DNA from: JBOFCS01 sp051646185
GTDB lineage: Bacteria; Actinomycetota; Actinomycetes; Mycobacteriales; Mycobacteriaceae
Reading direction: 5' to 3'
Assembly: GCA_051646185.1 (NCBI GenBank)
Contig: JBOFCS010000082.1
Span: forward strand, 1-34,735
DNA: 34,735 nucleotides
The notes under the pieces were generated by a model. That model saw nothing but the letters and a program-made list of their open reading frames with translations, was not told the origin of the DNA and did no database searches. Positions 32,288 through 34,735 of the stretch are shown here, piece after piece (the stretch's first letter is position 1; the number at the start of each line of letters is the position of its first letter). Both the position numbers and the translations under genes were made by a program.

Positions 32288-34735
32288 ATGGCAATTAAGG
32301 TGGCGCTGGAACACCGGACAAGTTATTCTTTTGATTCATTAGTGCAAGTGCATCCACATGTGGTGCGTTTGCGGCCTGCGCCGCACGCTCGCACCCCGAT
32401 TGAGGCTTATACGTTAACCGTAGAACCGGCAAATCACTTTATTAATTGGCAGCAGGATGCCTTTGGAAATTTCTTGGCCCGGTTAGTCTTTCCGGAACGA
32501 ACTCGAGAACTGACCATCACTGTTGGCCTTGTTGCCAATATGGAAGTTATTAATCCTTTTGATTTTTTCATTGAAGAGTATGCGGAGAATTTTGGTTTTT
32601 CGTACCCGCCGGAGCTTCTTGCAGACCTAGAACCGTATTTGCGTCCCGTGGATGATTCAGGTGTTGGTACTGGCCCCGGGGAGTTAGTGAAGGCGTGGGT
32701 GGACAACTTTGTTGTTGCCGAAAATACTCGCACCATTGATTTTCTGGTTCAGGTTAATCAAGCGGTACTTGCTGATGTGGGTTACTCGGTGCGGATGGAA
32801 CCAGGGGTGCAAAGCCCGGACTACACGCTGCATACCGCTATTGGTTCTTGCCGGGACTCTGCGTGGTTGTTGGTGGCTATTCTTCGTCAGCTTGGATTAG
32901 CAGCCCGCTTTGTTTCGGGGTATTTGGTGCAACTTGCCGCTGATATACCTGCACTTGACGGCCCTAGTGGTCCGAGCGCAGATTTTACTGACTTGCATGC
33001 CTGGACCGAGGTTTTTATACCTGGAGCGGGTTGGGTAGGAATGGATCCGACCTCAGGGTTATTTGCCGGTGAAGGGCATATTCCACTATCAGCAACCCCA
33101 CATCCCTCCTCCGCAGCGCCAATTACCGGTGCTACCGGGGTATGTAATTCGACTCTCGATTTTTCTAATACGGTAACTCGGATATATGAGGACCCGAGGG
33201 TCACTCTTCCCTATACCGAGCAACAGTGGGAAAGCGTCACTAATACTGGGATGATGGTCGATTCGCTACTCGATCAGCTTGATGTGCGACTTACTATGGG
33301 TGGTGAGCCCACCTTTGTTTCGGTCGATAATCAGAGTGATCCGCAGTGGCTTACCGAAGCTGATGGTCCACATAAGCGTGAACTGGCCAGTGAATTGGCA
33401 GCAAGACTTAAGCCTATTGTGGCTCCTGGCGGTCTTATCCAACGAAGTCAAGGAAAATGGTACCCAGGAGAACCTTTGCCGCGGTGGCAAATTGGCCTGA
33501 TTTGGCGAGTAGATGGCGTTCCATTGTGGCGTGACCCCACCCTCTTTGCCGATCCTTGGGCGCAAAATGCAATTGCCAAAACCAAGCTAAAAGCAGCAAA
33601 ACGGGTGGCGGATTCCCTTGCTGCATTGATGGGTTTACCTGACTCTCAGGTTCGTCCCGTTTTTGAGGATGCGTTAGCGAAGTTAGTGAAAAGTATTCGT
33701 CAGCCTTTCGGGGAACCGCCAAGTTCAGATCATGATTTGGGGCCAGATCAGGATTCGCCGCAGGCTCGAAAGGCACTTGTGCAGTCGCTAGATGACAGCG
33801 TGACCAAGCCTTGTGCTTATCTCATCCCCTTATCCTACAGTGATGAAGAGGAGCGTTGGCAGAGTGCAAATTGGAGGTTAAAACGAGGAAGAATTGTTCT
33901 GCTGGAAGGGGACTCGCCAGCTGGCTTAAGATTGCCGCTGGATTCGATTTCCTGGCGTGCAGCTAAGCCTCCGATAGATCCCGATCCCACTGCAAGTAAG
34001 CTCTCCCTTGCTGAGGCATCTTCTGGGATAATTTCAGCGGAAGTTGTTGATGTTGAAGATAACCCAACAACTGCTTTGGTTCTCGAAGTTCGAGGTGGCA
34101 TTCTGTATGTATTTTTACCACCGGTGGAAAAGCTTGAGCATTTTATAGAACTAGTCGCAGTAGTGGAACAAGTGGTTGCTCAGCACAAAGTGCCAGTTGT
34201 CCTGGAAGGGTACGGGCCCCCATTGGACCCACGTGTTCAAAGCCTTACGGTTACTCCAGATCCTGGTGTTATTGAAGTTAACGTGCAACCTACGCATTCA
34301 TTTGCTGAGCAGTCAAAGCTTTTGGGCACTTTGTATGAGCAGGCACGATTGTCGAGACTGGGGACTGAGTCTTTCGATAACGATGGGACTCATGGTGGTA
34401 CTGGTGGTGGAAACCACATCACTGTCGGGGGGATAACTCCAGCAGATTCACCGCTGCTTCGTCGACCAGATCTGTTGGTTTCGTTACTGACTTACTGGCA
34501 GCGGCACCCGGCCTTGTCTTATCTTTTTTCCGGGCGTTTTATTGGACCGACATCACAGGCGCCACGGGTAGATGAGGGTCGTCAAGAATCCTTGTACGAG
34601 TTGGAGATTGCTTTTGCAGAAATCCAAAGACTAAGCGAGGAATCAACAAAATTGACGGCAGAGTCAGTTCTGCAGTCTCAGCCTTGGCTTGTTGACCGTG
34701 CTTTGCGTCATCTGCTTACCGATATTACCGGTAAT
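32288..34735 (+). CDS. Transglutaminase-like/DUF2126 protein, 3' end beyond the window (Rv2566-like)
   Basis: An open frame of 816 codons runs from ATG 32288 to the last base. Residues 1-90 form a bacterial transglutaminase N-terminal domain (KVALEHRTSYSFD). Residues about 150-260 form the transglutaminase core with Cys188 (GSCRDSAWLL), His237 (DLHAWTEVF) and Asp253 (GMDPTSG). From about 320, LTMGGEPTFVSVDN and QGKWYPGEPLPRW mark DUF2126. A GGTGAG ribosome site lies 8 bases upstream. The architecture and place match Rv2566 (about 1,140 residues as I recall), so some 300 residues should be missing. These proteins usually occur beside a circularly permuted ATP-grasp and an alpha-E protein in a suspected peptide-forming system. 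The actual product is unknown. Confidence 0.9.
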   Translation, partial: MAIKVALEHRTSYSFDSLVQVHPHVVRLRPAPHARTPIEAYTLTVEPANHFINWQQDAFGNFLARLVFPERTRELTITVGLVANMEVINPFDFFIEEYAENFGFSYPPELLADLEPYLRPVDDSGVGTGPGELVKAWVDNFVVAENTRTIDFLVQVNQAVLADVGYSVRMEPGVQSPDYTLHTAIGSCRDSAWLLVAILRQLGLAARFVSGYLVQLAADIPALDGPSGPSADFTDLHAWTEVFIPGAGWVGMDPTSGLFAGEGHIPLSATPHPSSAAPITGATGVCNSTLDFSNTVTRIYEDPRVTLPYTEQQWESVTNTGMMVDSLLDQLDVRLTMGGEPTFVSVDNQSDPQWLTEADGPHKRELASELAARLKPIVAPGGLIQRSQGKWYPGEPLPRWQIGLIWRVDGVPLWRDPTLFADPWAQNAIAKTKLKAAKRVADSLAALMGLPDSQVRPVFEDALAKLVKSIRQPFGEPPSSDHDLGPDQDSPQARKALVQSLDDSVTKPCAYLIPLSYSDEEERWQSANWRLKRGRIVLLEGDSPAGLRLPLDSISWRAAKPPIDPDPTASKLSLAEASSGIISAEVVDVEDNPTTALVLEVRGGILYVFLPPVEKLEHFIELVAVVEQVVAQHKVPVVLEGYGPPLDPRVQSLTVTPDPGVIEVNVQPTHSFAEQSKLLGTLYEQARLSRLGTESFDNDGTHGGTGGGNHITVGGITPADSPLLRRPDLLVSLLTYWQRHPALSYLFSGRFIGPTSQAPRVDEGRQESLYELEIAFAEIQRLSEESTKLTAESVLQSQPWLVDRALRHLLTDITGN

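Noticed and set aside
1..34735. CRISPR arrays, tRNA genes, insertion sequences or prophage
   Set aside because: I saw no regular short repeats, cloverleaf genes, transposases, integrases or phage structural genes on either strand.

Overview
The window looks like chromosomal DNA of a fairly low-GC member of the Mycobacteriales (mycolic-acid actinobacteria). The order cyclophilin - MBL-fold hydrolase - hisS - Rv2578c-like radical-SAM-fold gene - neutral zinc metallopeptidase - aspS - DUF389 membrane protein - transglutaminase/DUF2126 protein matches, from memory, the Rv2582-Rv2566 neighbourhood of Mycobacterium tuberculosis. A complete mce operon with mce-associated genes supports the same placement. 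I cannot name the genus.

Left core (1-4191): the start of a lipoprotein gene and a membrane-anchored cyclophilin run leftwards. A metallo-beta-lactamase-fold hydrolase, hisS and a radical-SAM-family homologue run rightwards. The last gene has lost the cysteine motif of its family and sits directly behind a perfect actinobacterial LexA box.

Accessory block (about 4206-26934): a TetR regulator and a lipase-like lipoprotein lacking its catalytic serine are divergent from a long operon. That operon starts with a Tat-exported multicopper oxidase, which is translationally coupled to a full Mce lipid importer (two YrbE permeases, MceA-F). Two mce-associated proteins follow on the other strand. Divergent from these is a catabolic series: alpha/beta hydrolase, MpaB/Lcp-type (DUF2236) oxygenase, CrtC/AttH-like lipocalin-fold protein, homogentisate-dioxygenase homologue, aldehyde dehydrogenase, CaiB-type CoA transferase and HMG-CoA-lyase-family enzyme. 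A DJ-1/PfpI protein closes the block. The same 23-bp operator-like sequence (CGTAC-N11-GTAC core) lies in both divergent control regions, which ties importer and catabolic genes into one probable TetR regulon.

My reading is that the block imports and degrades a hydrophobic compound. One chemically coherent possibility is a prenylated hydroquinone such as plastoquinol: the oxygenase would cut the first prenyl double bond, the aldehyde dehydrogenase would make a homogentisate-like arylacetate, the dioxygenase would open the ring, and the CoA enzymes would handle the fragments. This is inference and no substrate is proven.

Right core (26931-34735): a YpfJ-type zinc metallopeptidase (minus), a type-B carboxylesterase, aspS, a DUF389 protein, and a transglutaminase/DUF2126 protein that runs off the right edge. 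I saw no tRNA, rRNA, CRISPR array, insertion sequence or integrase. No gene-free stretch exceeds 300 bases.
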